From contig NZ_PNBY01000037.1 in the NCBI RefSeq assembly GCF_005886875.1, forward strand, positions 1 through 42,931: 42,931 nucleotides of DNA. Direction: 5' to 3'. This document shows positions 1-9,100 of the stretch, piece after piece. Each line of letters begins with the position of its first letter. The stretch's first letter is position 1. The notes below the pieces were generated by a model, which searched no databases, was not told the DNA's origin, and worked only from the letters and a program-made list of their open reading frames with translations. This stretch comes from Pseudoalteromonas aurantia (GTDB taxonomy: Bacteria > Pseudomonadota > Gammaproteobacteria > Enterobacterales > Alteromonadaceae). Position numbers and translations under genes: made by a program.

Positions 1-883
1 ACTTCGATGTTGAATTCGGGTTTGATAAATATTTGTATAAAGTGTATTTCTAGGGCAAATGAAATTTATAGACAGCACTATAGTTTTATGCCACGAGTAC
101 TTTGATGAATTCAATTACAATAAAAGGACAGCATTATCCAGTAATCCTGAAAGGATTTAATTTCAATCAAGACCACCAATCCTACTTTTACCTTATTATG
201 GTAGTCGCAATTGTAAAATGATTATACATTTCACAGTCAAAGATAATAAGTATTAAAACAGAGGAGCCATTCATTGAAAGTTACTCACGGATCTACATTG
301 ATATAATTTTCATGATATGAAAAATTACCAATAACTATTCAATAGTACGCCAATTTGCACTGCAGTAAGGGTTAAAAGTATAGGATAAGTATTTTTCTAA
401 AAATTTTTCATTTAGGTCTTTTATTTAACAAAAATTATAAAACGGATGGAATAGTGCTATAAAGCATAAAATACTGTAATAAAGTTAGCCTTTCAATTAT
501 GAAAGATCGTGACTATTAAACAAAAATGAAGAAAAAAATCAGATCTCATAGTTAAAAATTTAGCTCAAGTGATATTTAACACTGCTAATTCCAAAGTCCT
601 CTGTATCAGAGGATTGACAGCCTAGTCAAAAATAGGAAGTGTCTTCTTCATATCGCCTGCTAACACCAAAACGATACGTAGTAAAGAAATAATTTATCTA
701 AAAAGCAACATGATCTAAAAGAACATTCAGCAATCCGTCTAATTACTCTCTGCTATTTAATTGCCTCTTTAACATGTAGTTATAGGTTCATTGACCAAAG
801 TATGTATTTAAAAATAAACATTCAACACCGTCTTAGTAAAATAAATTCGACCGAAGAACATGATAAATGTTAAAATACAAAAA
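1..883. other. AT-rich gene-free region left of tus
   Basis: No convincing coding region is visible in any frame; stops are dense and the sequence is strongly AT-rich. One small perfect hairpin is present at 597-613 (TCCTCTG, TAT loop, CAGAGGA) without a T-run. If the replicon is replicated largely in one direction from the origin at about 3.2-3.7 kb, this stretch would lie in the terminus region, which is an inference. No gene remnant was recognised. Confidence 0.6.
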
Positions 884-960
884 AGAACACATCATAGTAT
901 TGTTGGTTGACAAAAAGGGTTTCGATACTTTTAATCCTTATAAAATTAGAACACATCATA
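884..960. repeat. 13-bp direct repeat pair upstream of tus
   Basis: AGAACACATCATA occurs at 884-896 and again at 948-960, 64 bp apart, in the same orientation. A weaker relative (agaacatgata) lies just upstream at about 855-865. The pair brackets a possible sigma-70 promoter. It may be a protein-binding site controlling tus or the terminus; no known factor is recognised. Confidence 0.6.
907..935 (+). promoter_or_regulatory. Possible tus promoter
   Basis: TTGACA at 907-912 is a perfect -35 consensus, followed after 17 bp by TTTAAT (930-935) as a candidate -10. It lies between the two 13-bp direct repeats and about 75 bp ahead of the tus start codon. It was assigned by eye only. Confidence 0.45.
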
Positions 961-987
961 CTTTTAAGTTATAATAAACTAAAGAAC

Positions 988-995
988 GTTACAAC
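988..995 (-). promoter_or_regulatory. Ter-like core just upstream of tus
   Basis: The minus strand reads GTTGTAAC, identical to the central 8 bp of E. coli Ter sites (GNATGTTGTAACTAAA). It sits 14 bp before the tus start codon, mirroring E. coli, where TerB overlaps the tus promoter and Tus autoregulates. Flanks do not match: the position equivalent to the Ter G6 (C6 on the other strand, the 'lock' base) is A here. It is either a divergent Ter site, a weak operator, or chance. Confidence 0.4.
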
Positions 996-1009
996 TATTT
1001 ATATTTAAA

Positions 1010-1891
1010 ATGTCATCAAGCACAAATCAATTTAAGCTTAAGGCTCATTTTGACCATTTAATGGAGCTTACTTCATTATTTTGTGTCGAATTAAAACAAT
1101 CGGATGTTATCTCTGCTGATTATTATCAACTCCCGAACATAACAAAAGAATCAGAAGAAAAGGCGCCTGAAAAAATACAAGTTCAAAAAATAACCGGAAG
1201 TAAAGCAATCGATAAAATTGCACTTGCTTATAAGGATATATTTTTGGATGAAAAAATCAGTGGAAAAGTGCTGCTACGCCATCCAGGTATCATACTTATT
1301 AACGACGAAACCAATACTCTTCAAGCAAGACTAAAAGAAGTAAATAAAGCCAAAGAAGACTTTAAGAATGCAATTTTACAAATCGAAAATAACGATGCTC
1401 GCTTTGAAGCAGTACATAGTGCAATCCCTAACTTAATGACTTTAGCTGCTTATAGAAAAATACATAGCGAGTTAGGAGAACCATATTCCGTAAGGTTTAC
1501 ATGGATGACAAAACACGCCACACGTACTTTAACTAAAGATGCCGCTTTAGAAATGCTCAGTAAATCTTCAAATTACAATAATCCTCGAATGATCGACCAA
1601 GAATCTTGGTTATCTCTTGTACAAAAAGAAAAAGTACGCGTAGCCAATTTACCTGAAAAAAGTAAATTGAGAATTAGAAGGCCAACCCGAGTTTCACCTG
1701 AAGTAAATGTTCGATTTACTGCAGAAAACAGATATCATGTTAGTGCAGCTTTGCCATTTATTCTTTTTAATCCGAGCAAAAATACAAAAATAGGCACACT
1801 GAGACATTATGAAAAAGTTGAGAATCATCCAAGAAAAAGGGAATATAATTTTCTTGTAGACAGAATATATCTAGAAAAAGTAAGCGAATAG
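1010..1891 (+). CDS. tus: Tus-like replication terminus-binding protein
   Basis: This 293-residue protein resembles E. coli Tus (309 residues) along most of its length. Tus binds Ter DNA as a monomer and arrests the replicative helicase in one orientation. Recognisable segments are RFEAVHSAIPNLMTLAAYR (131-149), matching E. coli RFEWVHRHLPGLITLNAYR, and LPEKSKLRIRRPTRVSP (214-230), matching the basic interdomain strand LPQNAKLKIKRPVKVQP. The residues that line the cytosine-6 lock pocket in E. coli (F140, H144, L150, Y156) correspond to F132, H136, L142 and Y148; G149 is Asn. The start was chosen by length, as there is no clear Shine-Dalgarno. The gene converges on rep, leaving one base between the stops. 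A Tus gene beside a plasmid-type initiator suggests that fork arrest near the origin contributes to replication directionality. Family identity is well supported; the role is inferred. Confidence 0.88.
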   Translation: MSSSTNQFKLKAHFDHLMELTSLFCVELKQSDVISADYYQLPNITKESEEKAPEKIQVQKITGSKAIDKIALAYKDIFLDEKISGKVLLRHPGIILINDETNTLQARLKEVNKAKEDFKNAILQIENNDARFEAVHSAIPNLMTLAAYRKIHSELGEPYSVRFTWMTKHATRTLTKDAALEMLSKSSNYNNPRMIDQESWLSLVQKEKVRVANLPEKSKLRIRRPTRVSPEVNVRFTAENRYHVSAALPFILFNPSKNTKIGTLRHYEKVENHPRKREYNFLVDRIYLEKVSE

Positions 1892-1892
1892 C

Positions 1893-3107
1893 TTACTTTT
1901 TAACAATTTGTTCTAAGATTTCTTCATCAATCACTTCAACATCTTCAACAATACGCTTTCCACCTTGGATCTCAATACGCTTGTTATGTTTATTTAAAGT
2001 AAGTATTTCATCACAAAACTGTGATGATGGATGCATCTCATAAACGTAATCGATTATCTTACCTGTATTATCATCCTTTACATTGCTTATGCTGTAATCA
2101 GAAATAGCGCCTTTTTCAATCAAATCTTTCATTGTTGTTGTCATATCACGGCGTAAAGCCTTCAACTTGTTCTCAACAATTTCATCGGTAGAGTATATTG
2201 ACCCATACTTTTCCATAATCGATAGTAGACGAAAATGATATGTTTTCCCTGGAGCAGCATAACGCCATAGATGATATAAACGTAACATCATCCAACGTGA
2301 CAAACCGCGTTTTAACTCTTGTGCACTATTAAAATAGTACCCTTTATATTCCAAATTATCGATCATATTATGAACAAATGCATTCAAACATGCGACACAT
2401 TTAATGTTTCCACCCTGCCCCTTTTTACCACTAAAATGTAATGAAGACAAAAAGTTCATATTTGATTCATAGAATGAATCATCAATATCGGTATTTTTCG
2501 TATCCGTCGCTGAGTATTTGAATGAAAGTTTAGATCCTTGTAACGCTTCCAAAGATTCTTTAATTTGCGGATAAGGCATAGACTGACCAACAGCTTTTAG
2601 CTCTTGGGCTAACTCGTTCATTGAAAAAACCACAGCATATTGAATACCGGACTTAAAATTTATTTTTACAATCTTGCCTTTTGACGCTAGACGAATAAGC
2701 GCACGTTCTACCTTTTCTTCTCTATCAGATGGCCAAACCAAATATTCGAGATCTTCTCCATCTTTTTTACTACTTACAACTGCCGGAGTTATTTTTATCT
2801 CGCCTTCATACAAAATACCGTCAACTTTTTCTGAAATACGGCGTGTTATAATCGTTTTCTTAGGCGCCTCTTCCAAGGGTAGTTTTTTATGACCAGAACG
2901 GACAAACCGACCCCAAAGATCATAGTGATTGAATGTATTTGAATACGCTCGGAGTCCATGCGCCGCATTTTCTAATGATATGCGAACATCTTTATTATCC
3001 GTAAACAGCGCCAAACTTTCGTTATCAATAGCGCTTTCCACACCATGTATCTGACCTCTTAGCGAATCGGGCAGATTATCAACAGAGATGTTCACCTTTC
3101 GGCTCAT
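1893..3107 (-). CDS. Plasmid/chromid-type replication initiator (Rep)
   Basis: Predicted initiator of 404 residues. ATG at 3107 is preferred because GGAAG lies 7 bp upstream; a longer reading to 3158 would add a hydrophobic leader without a ribosome site. The sequence suggests two winged-helix segments, about residues 133-200 and 265-345 (the second contains GLSRWMMLRLYHLWRY and RRDMTTTMKDLIEKGAI), the usual layout of iteron-binding initiators of the RepE/RepA/Rep_3 kind and of Vibrio RctB. It is larger than typical Rep_3 proteins (about 230-330) and smaller than RctB (about 658). Context supports the call: immediately upstream lie GATC-rich DNA, iterons and DnaA-box-like sites, then parAB. 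Iterons at 3213-3261 lie 106-154 bp upstream of the start, next to a possible -10 (TATACT, minus strand, 3182-3177), which suggests autoregulation. Exact family not certain. Confidence 0.8.
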   Translation of the reverse strand: MSRKVNISVDNLPDSLRGQIHGVESAIDNESLALFTDNKDVRISLENAAHGLRAYSNTFNHYDLWGRFVRSGHKKLPLEEAPKKTIITRRISEKVDGILYEGEIKITPAVVSSKKDGEDLEYLVWPSDREEKVERALIRLASKGKIVKINFKSGIQYAVVFSMNELAQELKAVGQSMPYPQIKESLEALQGSKLSFKYSATDTKNTDIDDSFYESNMNFLSSLHFSGKKGQGGNIKCVACLNAFVHNMIDNLEYKGYYFNSAQELKRGLSRWMMLRLYHLWRYAAPGKTYHFRLLSIMEKYGSIYSTDEIVENKLKALRRDMTTTMKDLIEKGAISDYSISNVKDDNTGKIIDYVYEMHPSSQFCDEILTLNKHNKRIEIQGGKRIVEDVEVIDEEILEQIVKK

Positions 3108-3212
3108 TATTTTACTTCCAAAATTTATGACAGTTAATAACAACATATTCATGAACAAAAGTTAATGATTTAAGTTAGTATAAAACTGATCTATCCAAGT
3201 TTTTTTTTTTGA

Positions 3213-3261
3213 GATCGATTTTTTACTAACTAATCATAATTAGAGATCATTTTTTTACTAA
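3213..3261 (-). repeat. Iterons A and B (17-mers)
   Basis: Read on the minus strand, 3229-3213 is TTAGTAAAAAATCGATC and 3261-3245 is TTAGTAAAAAAATGATC. The copies start 32 bp apart, about three helical turns, so they face the same side of DNA. They lie upstream of the candidate rep -10 element. Predicted binding sites for the Rep initiator, probably with a role in autoregulation. Confidence 0.75.
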
Positions 3262-3337
3262 CTCAGGTTAGTTATTTAGCTTTTTTTGCACAATACGCTG
3301 TTTAATTCTTGTTGTAATGCAGTGTTATTAGGTTGAT

Positions 3338-3346
3338 TGTGGATAA
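3338..3346 (-). promoter_or_regulatory. DnaA box (perfect consensus)
   Basis: TGTGGATAA on the plus strand, i.e. TTATCCACA on the minus strand, equals the strong E. coli R1-type DnaA box. It sits centrally in the predicted origin between the two iteron pairs. Confidence 0.75.
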
Positions 3347-3366
3347 CTGCACACAATGTTGGTATA

Positions 3367-3412
3367 GATCAGATCTGTACTTAGGATAGATCCGATCTTT
3401 ATTTACTTGATC
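3367..3412. repeat. GATC-pair repeats in the origin
   Basis: GATCAGATCTGTACTT (3367-3382) and GATCCGATCTTTATTTACTT (3389-3408) share the form GATCnGATCTkTA followed by ACTT, and start 22 bp apart; a further GATC is at 3409. A third relative lies at 3569-3584. This is a second repeat family, distinct from the 17-bp iterons, and carries paired Dam sites suited to methylation-sensitive binding. Confidence 0.6.
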
Positions 3413-3454
3413 ATAGAAATCAAAATTAAAATGTTTATAACTATATGAATTTAC

Positions 3455-3554
3455 TTAGTAAAAATGTGATCTGTCGAGTGGGGAGCGTGCATAAGTTTGT
3501 GGGTAACCTGTGCACTTCTCTAGTTTGAATATAAGAGTTAGTAAAAATAGGATC
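3455..3554 (+). repeat. Iterons C and D (17-mers)
   Basis: TTAGTAAAAATGTGATC at 3455-3471 and TTAGTAAAAATAGGATC at 3538-3554, both on the plus strand, opposite to iterons A and B. They start 83 bp apart, about eight helical turns. Predicted Rep-binding sites; each ends in a Dam site. Confidence 0.75.
3498..3506 (-). promoter_or_regulatory. Second DnaA-box-like site
   Basis: TGTGGGTAA (TTACCCACA on the minus strand) differs at one position from the DnaA consensus and lies between iterons C and D. Confidence 0.5.
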
Positions 3555-3565
3555 CATGAGTACAT

Positions 3566-3599
3566 AAAGATCTGATCTTTACTTCGTACAAATCAGATC
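3566..3599. repeat. GATC palindrome cluster
   Basis: AAAGATCTGATCTTT (3566-3580) is a perfect inverted repeat around one central T and carries two GATC sites. It forms part of the third GATCTGATCTTTACTT repeat (3569-3584). Another GATC follows at 3596. It lies directly left of the AT-rich segment, a location compatible with opening control. Confidence 0.55.
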
Positions 3600-3743
3600 C
3601 ATCATTTTTTAAATTATTAATATATATCATATGGTTATTGTTATTTATATCACCCCTATCCTTTATTACCTATATACTTAACCATATCTAATCTTCTTAT
3701 TTATACTTAATTAAATAATTTAATACGATGTCTTATATTTTTT
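3600..3743. other. AT-rich segment, possible unwinding element
   Basis: Nearly all A and T, with runs such as taaattattaatatatatcat and tacttaattaaataatttaat. It follows the last GATC and iteron cluster and precedes parA. Its position and composition fit a DNA unwinding element, but it also must hold the parA promoter; the two cannot be separated by eye. Confidence 0.45.
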
Positions 3744-3803
3744 GTGTTTACTACCAAAGTAATGGACATTATAATGATAGGTATCAAGTCAAGGATATCG
3801 CGT

Positions 3804-5039
3804 ATGTCAATTAATAACAAAGCACTTTCAACATATCGTTTATTAAAAGCAACAGCAGAAGTTGCTGAACAATCACTAGAAGGTCGTATTCAGCATTATA
3901 GGGCCCATTTAAAAACAGATGAGAAAGAGCTAAGAACCTACACACAAAAAGCTGCAGCTGATTTACTTGGATGTAATAATAGAACATTGAAACGACGTCA
4001 TGACCAAGGTGATTTTGATCACCTTAGTATCCAAAAAGGTGCAAACGGACATTACGCATACACTTTGTCCAATATCTTCGCAATGGCTGAAACTTTAGGA
4101 GTACAAGCTGATCAAAGAAAGGCAGGTGATAAACTCCAAGTTATCGTTATCAATTCATTGAAAGGTGGGTGTGGTAAAACTACATCTTTGGTCAATATTG
4201 CAGCAGCGCTAGCTACAACCAATATTAAGCGCTATAGGATCGGTATAATCGATCTTGACCCTCAGGGATCATCATCGAGCTTTTTTCCTGCTAACGACCC
4301 TGAACCTATAACAGTGGGCGATCTAATGAGAGATTGTATTGAATTAGATGAAAACGAAACATGGGCTCAGGTTGTATCAAATGCGTTTCAAGAAACCCAT
4401 ATCCCAAATATACGTGTCTTACCTTCAGGGATGGACGATTTTTATTTTGAACATGAAACGGCCACTGAACTTAAAGAAAGCTCAGGATATGAACAAACCA
4501 GACATTATCACAAACTATTAGAAAAAGTTATTGCACCTGTTGAGTCACAATTTGATTTAATTCTAATAGATACGGCGCCTTCGTTGAACTTTATGTTTTA
4601 CAATGCGCTGATGGCTTCTACAGCAATGCTCATACCAGTCCACCCAGAAGCTGTTGATTTTGACGCTAATAACAAATATTTAAAAAGACTTGGTGAGATT
4701 TATCATACTGTCGCCGCGCTTGGCCATGATGGTTGGGATTTCATGCAATTTTTAGTGACAAATTATGTTAAAGGTAACCATTCTCAAAGAGACATCGTAA
4801 AAGATGTGAGAAGTGCTTTTGGACGACAAGTTATGAGTTACCCAATAAATCATAGTTCTGCAATTACAGCCAGTTCATCATCGTTCAACACAATTTTTGA
4901 TCAAAAAACATCTGATAGTTTGGCAAGTAGGGAGTCACTTGTTAAATCACAAGAAAATATTAAAGATGTTGTAGACGAACTAGAAATGTTGATCAGATCA
5001 AATTGGTTGTCTACACAATCTTCATTAGCACAATCTTAA
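3804..5039 (+). CDS. parA: ParA partition ATPase (P1 / Vibrio ParA2 type)
   Basis: Walker-type partition ATPase of 411 residues that moves replicon copies apart with ParB and a centromere site. ATG 3804 is chosen because AAGGA lies 7 bp upstream; an upstream GTG at 3744 would add 20 residues with no ribosome site. The deviant Walker A KGGCGKTT is at residues 120-127. The roughly 110-residue N-terminal extension with a helix-turn-helix (about 46-70, TQKAAADLLGCNNRTLKRR) marks type Ia ParA, which also represses its own operon. GIIDLDPQGS (Walker A') and LILIDTAPSL (Walker B) follow. parB starts 16 bp after its stop, so the two form an operon. Position next to the origin and length near 400 match ParA of P1 and of Vibrio chromosome II. 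Confidence 0.95.
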   Translation: MSINNKALSTYRLLKATAEVAEQSLEGRIQHYRAHLKTDEKELRTYTQKAAADLLGCNNRTLKRRHDQGDFDHLSIQKGANGHYAYTLSNIFAMAETLGVQADQRKAGDKLQVIVINSLKGGCGKTTSLVNIAAALATTNIKRYRIGIIDLDPQGSSSSFFPANDPEPITVGDLMRDCIELDENETWAQVVSNAFQETHIPNIRVLPSGMDDFYFEHETATELKESSGYEQTRHYHKLLEKVIAPVESQFDLILIDTAPSLNFMFYNALMASTAMLIPVHPEAVDFDANNKYLKRLGEIYHTVAALGHDGWDFMQFLVTNYVKGNHSQRDIVKDVRSAFGRQVMSYPINHSSAITASSSSFNTIFDQKTSDSLASRESLVKSQENIKDVVDELEMLIRSNWLSTQSSLAQS

Positions 5040-5055
5040 ATAGGGTCGCAAAAAA

Positions 5056-6018
5056 ATGGCTAAAAAACGTAAGAACGATACCCGGTTAGATCCATTTGCA
5101 ACTGCAGTTGAGGGGAGCAGTTTAGATGATCTTTTAGATCAAGCTAAAATAGGTGATGTGATCACCATGCCAGCACCTAGTGATCCATTACGAACAATCA
5201 CATTAACATGTCAGGTAATAAAGTCAGCCGATATAGAAACAACTACTCAAGTTTATGGTCAAAATAGACGGGAACAAAGCCTATTGAACGAAAAATCTGT
5301 TGCAGACATCTTGCCAGCCATAAATCACGACAAGAGAAACCTCCACCCAGCTCTCTGCTGGCAAAAAGGTGCTCAGCAATGGGTGTTATCAGGTTCAAGG
5401 AGAAGAAAGGCTTGTATGCTCGCTCAGGCTGACTATGTTGTATTGACGTCCGCTGATTTTAATGATGATGATGCAAAAGCTCTTGCCATCTCGTCAGATC
5501 AATATATTGCACCAAGCTTATGGGAACTAGGAAAAGCTTATAACACGACTAAACACAACTTAGTTAATCAAGGCTTAAAAGGGTCTTATCGTGAGATTGC
5601 TGCTATTGAAGGCATTTCTCACACCGCGGTTGCTGATGCTATAAAAGCTTTCGAGATCATTCCTAAAAGTGTTCTTAGCTTATATCCAACGCCAAATCAC
5701 TTAGGTAGAGAAGCGGCTAAAAAACTCATTAACGCCATTAAAGATAATAAGTCAGCATTTGAACAACAAGTTTGTCATTTCAGTCAACAATCATTCATTA
5801 GCGATGAACAGAGCGATGAAAAACGGGCAATTCTTACAACTCAGTTTTTAACAACATTTGGCGATAAAGCCAATCGCACAGAAGCTTTGTTAGAAAACAA
5901 ATTCATTAAATTACAACGCAATATAAAAAGTGGTGATATAACAATTAAAATCAACAATAAAGTGTTAACTGATAAGCGCCTTGAACAGCTGCAAAAATTG
6001 TTAGCTGGCTATAATTAA
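5056..6018 (+). CDS. parB: ParB centromere-binding protein
   Basis: 320 residues, second gene of parAB. ParB proteins load at parS, spread, and stimulate ParA. The N-terminal ParB/Srx-like domain is visible around residues 60-145 with the SGSRRRKA patch at 112-119 (the arginine-rich box corresponding to GERR-type motifs). The helix-turn-helix is SYREIAAIEGISHTAVADAI (177-196). The C-terminal 100 residues, rich in Lys and Gln, would hold the dimerisation part. Size and order match ParB2 of Vibrio chromosome II. The start ATG lies 16 bp after the parA stop with only a weak GGGTCG ahead. No parS of known type was recognised in the window. Confidence 0.92.
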   Translation: MAKKRKNDTRLDPFATAVEGSSLDDLLDQAKIGDVITMPAPSDPLRTITLTCQVIKSADIETTTQVYGQNRREQSLLNEKSVADILPAINHDKRNLHPALCWQKGAQQWVLSGSRRRKACMLAQADYVVLTSADFNDDDAKALAISSDQYIAPSLWELGKAYNTTKHNLVNQGLKGSYREIAAIEGISHTAVADAIKAFEIIPKSVLSLYPTPNHLGREAAKKLINAIKDNKSAFEQQVCHFSQQSFISDEQSDEKRAILTTQFLTTFGDKANRTEALLENKFIKLQRNIKSGDITIKINNKVLTDKRLEQLQKLLAGYN

Positions 6019-6037
6019 CATCTTAAAAAATTAACGT

Positions 6038-6087
6038 AACTGGTTGATATTCATACTTTGGTCTATGACGGTGAACGCCAACCAGTT
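6038..6087. repeat. Inverted repeat downstream of parB
   Basis: AACTGGTTG (6038-6046) and CAACCAGTT (6079-6087) are perfect 9-bp inverted arms 32 bp apart. No T-run follows, so a standard terminator is unlikely. It may be a transcript hairpin at the end of parAB or a protein-binding site. Confidence 0.45.
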
Positions 6088-6177
6088 TCTGTTCGTAACT
6101 TTATTATGACTTTTCCCTTTAGCTCGTTCCTATAATTTCATATACTGGAAAAATATTTCATTTGTCATGCTGAGCTG

Positions 6178-9100
6178 ATGTCAACGCAGTTATCTAAAGA
6201 GCAATTGTTTGCTTTGTTTGAAGAAATAAAACAAGAACAAGCCACGCAATTTCCCCTTTCCGAACGATTTTTGAAGCAGTACTTTAATAGTGCGCTCCTT
6301 GTCAAAGCGAAAGAGTATCTGAATAATTCTCAAATTAGTTACTTGGATCACAGTGAAGATTTTTCACGCATTGATTCTCAAGTTTTGGGCAACTTTGGTA
6401 ATACGTTTTCTCAGCATATCAAAATTACGACAGTTAATAATTCAAATCGTGTGGAAGCACAATGCACTTGTTCAAACAACGCAAAATGTCGACACATTGC
6501 TGCCGTGCTTTTGAAGTTAAAAATAGATCACTCAGGCGGCTTTGGCGAAGCTTATCTCGTAAATGATTGGTTCAATGAGCTAACGCAACTACAACAAAGT
6601 AATTTCCAAAGTACCAATAATGTCTTGCTTTTTGTACTTGAACCGCATGGCAAAGAGCTATTGTTAAATCCAAAACTGTCACCTTTTAAACCCGATGGCG
6701 TTTATCCATTAGGTAGATCTCTTTCTGAGCAACAACTTAATAGCCATTTAGCGCCAAAAGATGTGTTAGAAACAGACTTTAGGTTATTCAATTGGGTTCG
6801 TTCTCAAAATACTCCGGGCCATTTTGAGATATTTGGTAATTGGGGCTTCACAGCTGTTGAGCAATTGATTAAAACCAATCGGTTCTATTATCAAAATAAG
6901 AGGCAGCCACTTGTATTAGGCCACCAAAAACGCCTGCGCTTCGAGTGGCAGATCAATAACAAAAATGCACAATTGTGCGGATTTTTGTCTCAAGTTGATA
7001 ATTGGCTATTGTTAAGAACCGATCCACCTATGTACCTTAATACAGATGATCTGATCATAGGCCGGATCAACTCTGAATTAAACGCTCAGGAAATAGCGCA
7101 TTTACAGAATATGCCACCGGTTGCACTTGATCAGCTAAATCAAGTCATGACGCGCTTTAATGATCTGTTCGCGAATGACGTGATCCTGCCTCCTGCAGGG
7201 TATAAAAGCGTAGTTAAACCAACTCAGGTTTTTGCCAAGCTAAAAGGAATGAATAACAGCCTTGAGCAGACATTAGCACTGTCGATCGAAAACACCGTTG
7301 GACTTTCCAAAGCTGAACAGGCAAAACACGTTAAGCGCAGCGAGCAAGTGCTGCTGGGTTTAGGGCTTAATGCGAGGGATGGAGTATTTCAATTACCAGT
7401 AAACGATGCCAATGGCGTGCATTGGTTTAATAATGAGGTTAAACCTAATTTACTAAAACAAGGCTGGGAAGTAGAAGAACTTTCACATAAAGACCCTGTA
7501 AACTTGCCACATATAACGCTGTCATTAAAACGTGACAAGCAACACCATATCTTAGGTAAAGTGATGTTTAATAGTAAGCCTATTCTACTTGATTGGGACA
7601 TCACAACACCGCTAGATATTAATAATTTGGCCGATCATCATCAGTATGTAAAAATTGCTGAGCAATTCTATGCGGTACCTACTGCAACATTTAATGAGTT
7701 GCTCACTCTAAAGCAACGATTTAGCTATTATATGTCTGGTCAACAGTTTAAGTTTCCGCTGTCTTATGCAAAAAAAGTATTTGAGTTAAGCACTATAGAG
7801 TCCGTAAGTAACGATGTAAGGCTGCTAAACTATTTGAAAGAGCTAGAGTTGCCGATTGAGTCTAGTGCTTGTGCAACGCACAGCAATCAACAAAACTTTG
7901 TATTAAGGGATTATCAAGAGCAAGGTGTAAGTTGGCTAAAGTTTTTGAACCGTCATCAGCTCGGCGGAATTTTAGCGGATGATATGGGCCTTGGTAAAAC
8001 ATTACAGGTAATAGCTTATTTTGTTGGTCAACATAATACATTGGTTACGAAGCCCAGTTTAATTGTTTGCCCAACTAGTTTGGTAGGGAATTGGCAAAAC
8101 GAATTTAAGCGATTTGCACCACATTTAACTTTAACAACGGTTCATGGTTCAGATAGAGAAAAAACACTGGAACAGGTGCATTCAGCACGTTTTATCTTAA
8201 CGACTTATCCCTTATTAAAACGTGATCTCGCCTATTACAAAGAATTAGAGTTTGACTCTATTGTGCTTGATGAAGCGCAATACATAAAGAATGAAACTGC
8301 GCAGGTTTCTAAGTGTGTAAAGCAGTTAAATGCACAGTTTAAATTGTGTTTAAGTGGTACGCCGATTGAAAATAACTTATTGGAATTAAAGTCATTACTC
8401 GATTTTGTGATGCCAGATGTTCTTGGCACGAAACAACAGTTTAAGCACCACTTCCAAATACCGATAGAAAAAGAGCAAGATACAGCACGCGCTTTAGAGC
8501 TTAAAACGCTTATCGCACCATTTATTCTGCGTCGCACGAAAGTTGAAGTAGTTAAAGAATTACCCGATAAAACGGAGTTAGTCAAAGAGCTTGAATTTAG
8601 CCCAGAACAGGCAACTTTGTATCGCAGTGTTCAGTTGCAAATAGAAGACAAGTTAGTTTCTTTGTTTAAAGAACAAGGTGCTCAAAAAAGTAAGCTTGCC
8701 TTCTTAGATGCGTTATTAAAGTTAAGGCAGATATGCTGCCACCCGAAACTGGTAGATAAAGGAATGGGGAGCGAAAGTGCAAAGTTTGTATGGCTAGCCG
8801 AGCATTTACCTAATATGCTGTCACAGGGTCGTAAGGTGATTATTTTTAGTCAATTTACGTCTGTACTTGAATTGATCTCACAGCAACTTACAGCCAATGA
8901 TATTGTGTTTACGACATTGACTGGGCAAACCCGAAATAGAGAGCGTGCTATTAGCGATTTTACTGACGGGCATTGTGATGTGTTTTTGATAAGTTTAAAA
9001 GCTGGCGGTACAGGCCTTAACCTCACTCAAGCAGATACGGTGATCCATTTTGATCCCTGGTGGAACCCCGCGGTCGAAAATCAAGCAACTGATCGAGCTT

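Larger units (their letters stand above)
3108..3803. other. Predicted replication origin of the chromid
   Basis: This 0.7-kb gap between rep and parA holds the ingredients of an initiator-dependent origin. There are four 17-bp iterons, thirteen GATC sites between 3188 and 3599 (about 1.6 expected in 412 bp at random), one perfect and one near-perfect DnaA box, a poly-T tract (3200-3210) and an AT-rich segment from 3600 to 3743. Iterons A and B are on the minus strand beside rep; C and D are on the plus strand towards parA. The GATC density suggests Dam methylation and SeqA-type sequestration, as at oriC and Vibrio oriCII. Location of unwinding is inferred. Confidence 0.8.

Noticed and set aside
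833..849. TTAGTAAAATAAATTCG as a ninth iteron
   Set aside because: Shares only the first nine bases and lacks the conserved G at position 14 and the GATC; probable chance match.
2763..2779. TAGTAAAAAAGATG (minus strand) inside rep as an iteron
   Set aside because: It encodes a Ser-Lys-Lys-Asp stretch in rep, lacks GATC in register, and is explained by codon use.
3311..3318. GTTGTAAT in the origin as a second Ter site
   Set aside because: Only 7 of 8 core bases match, the flanks do not resemble Ter, and such an 8-mer variant is expected by chance in this AT-rich DNA.
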